Positions 5,413-5,812 of a stretch of 5,812 bases of DNA are shown here, one piece after another. The stretch is taken from the NCBI GenBank assembly GCA_013425425.1, contig JACCLJ010000104.1, positions 1 to 5,812 on the forward strand, written 5' to 3'. Every line of letters begins with the position of its first letter. The first letter of the stretch is position 1. Under the pieces are notes generated by a model that was not told the DNA's origin, searched no databases, and worked only from the letters and a program-made list of their open reading frames with translations. The position numbers were made by a program, and so were the translations under genes. The DNA comes from Microcaldota archaeon (GTDB lineage: Archaea > Micrarchaeota > Micrarchaeia > Anstonellales > Bilamarchaeaceae).

Positions 5413-5812
5413 TTAACTTCTTTGTTGCCGACTCCATCCCCTTCCGTTTCTTTTGCGATTTCCTTTGCTATCCTTAACTGCAGCTTGTGGGTCGCTATCG
5501 CAACATATTCGCCTGCGGTTTTGTTTGCTGCATCCTGTATCATCTCTCTTACCGTCGGGTCGTGAACGTTGTTAATATCTCCTGTGGATTGCTTGACGAA
5601 TCTTGCCTCTATCTGGGTTACGGCATTATAAACGAATCCGCCAAGAACTTGCATTGCAGTGTCTATGACCGGAGAATCCTTCCATCTCCTGTAGCATTCA
5701 AAAAGCAGGCCTGCAATCCCATCGAGCCTCTCCTCAACCTCTTTGTTTGAAATCTTTTCGCCTTTCTCATCCAGGGATTTGACCATCTCAGTCGAGAATT
5801 TCTTCACCTCAT
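5409..5812 (-). CDS. Hypothetical helical protein, 5' end unresolved at window edge
   Basis: I do not recognise this family. The minus strand is open from the right edge to TAG at 5411-5409. A GTG at 5807-5805 would give 132 residues, and an internal ATG at 5786-5784 would give 125. The frame stays open through the edge, so the true start may lie outside. The product is charged, looks almost wholly alpha-helical, and has no signal peptide or membrane segment. Notable parts are KISNKEVEERLDGIAGLLFECYRRW near the N-terminus (a single helix pair), VLGGFVYNAVTQIE in the middle, and a basic/acidic C-terminal helix rich in AKEIAKETEG. Real coding is favoured by its length and tight convergent packing, and because the opposite-strand reading of 5487-5750 gives an unlikely Cys-rich peptide. 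It converges on the secreted gene pair, which gives no direct clue to its role. Confidence 0.7.
   Translation of the reverse strand, partial: EVKKFSTEMVKSLDEKGEKISNKEVEERLDGIAGLLFECYRRWKDSPVIDTAMQVLGGFVYNAVTQIEARFVKQSTGDINNVHDPTVREMIQDAANKTAGEYVAIATHKLQLRIAKEIAKETEGDGVGNKEVN

Noticed and set aside
5413..5475. T-rich terminator after the transglutaminase-like gene
   Set aside because: The short T runs lie within the opposing coding region and none is long enough to call a terminator with confidence.
5487..5750. Plus-strand open frame of 87 codons near the right end
   Set aside because: It is opposite the more plausible minus-strand gene and its product has an odd Cys/Tyr-rich composition.

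Overview
The window looks archaeal. A truncated gene on the minus strand encodes an archaeal/eukaryotic-type isoleucyl-tRNA synthetase. The promoters are BRE/TATA-like boxes about 30 bp upstream of start codons with almost no leader. ATA and AGG codons are common. A DPANN-like or similar poorly sampled lineage is possible, but the window cannot settle this.

Layout: (1) 1-852, minus strand: the N-terminal 284 codons of ileS, running off the left edge. (2) 853-997: a 145-bp divergent intergenic region with the ileS Shine-Dalgarno and a candidate TATA box on the minus strand, plus a strong BRE/TATA element firing rightward. (3) 998-4390, plus strand: a secreted protein of about 1130 residues. 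It has a signal peptide, a long alpha-solenoid of roughly 19 degenerate units (consensus NPxFKPxML at one helix boundary), and a C-terminal caspase-like (clan CD) domain with a His-Gly / Ala-Cys-Ser-Ser dyad. (4) 4423-5412, plus strand: a secreted protein of 329 residues. It has a closely related signal peptide, a transglutaminase-like domain with an apparent Cys-His-Asp triad, and C-terminal TPR repeats. (5) 5409-5812, minus strand: the 3' part of an unrecognised small helical protein gene, convergent with (4), whose stop codon overlaps that of (4) in the tetranucleotide CTAG.

The notable content is the pair (3)+(4). They share a 26-bp promoter block (25 of 26 identical) and a conserved leader peptide (GKAAATV...A.GL..SPM...IA). 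Each joins a putative cysteine-peptidase fold to a helical-repeat scaffold. The simplest reading is a co-regulated pair of exported cysteine-hydrolase-like proteins with protein-binding repeats. Substrate, partners and activity cannot be told from sequence. No tRNA, rRNA, CRISPR array or transposable element was seen.
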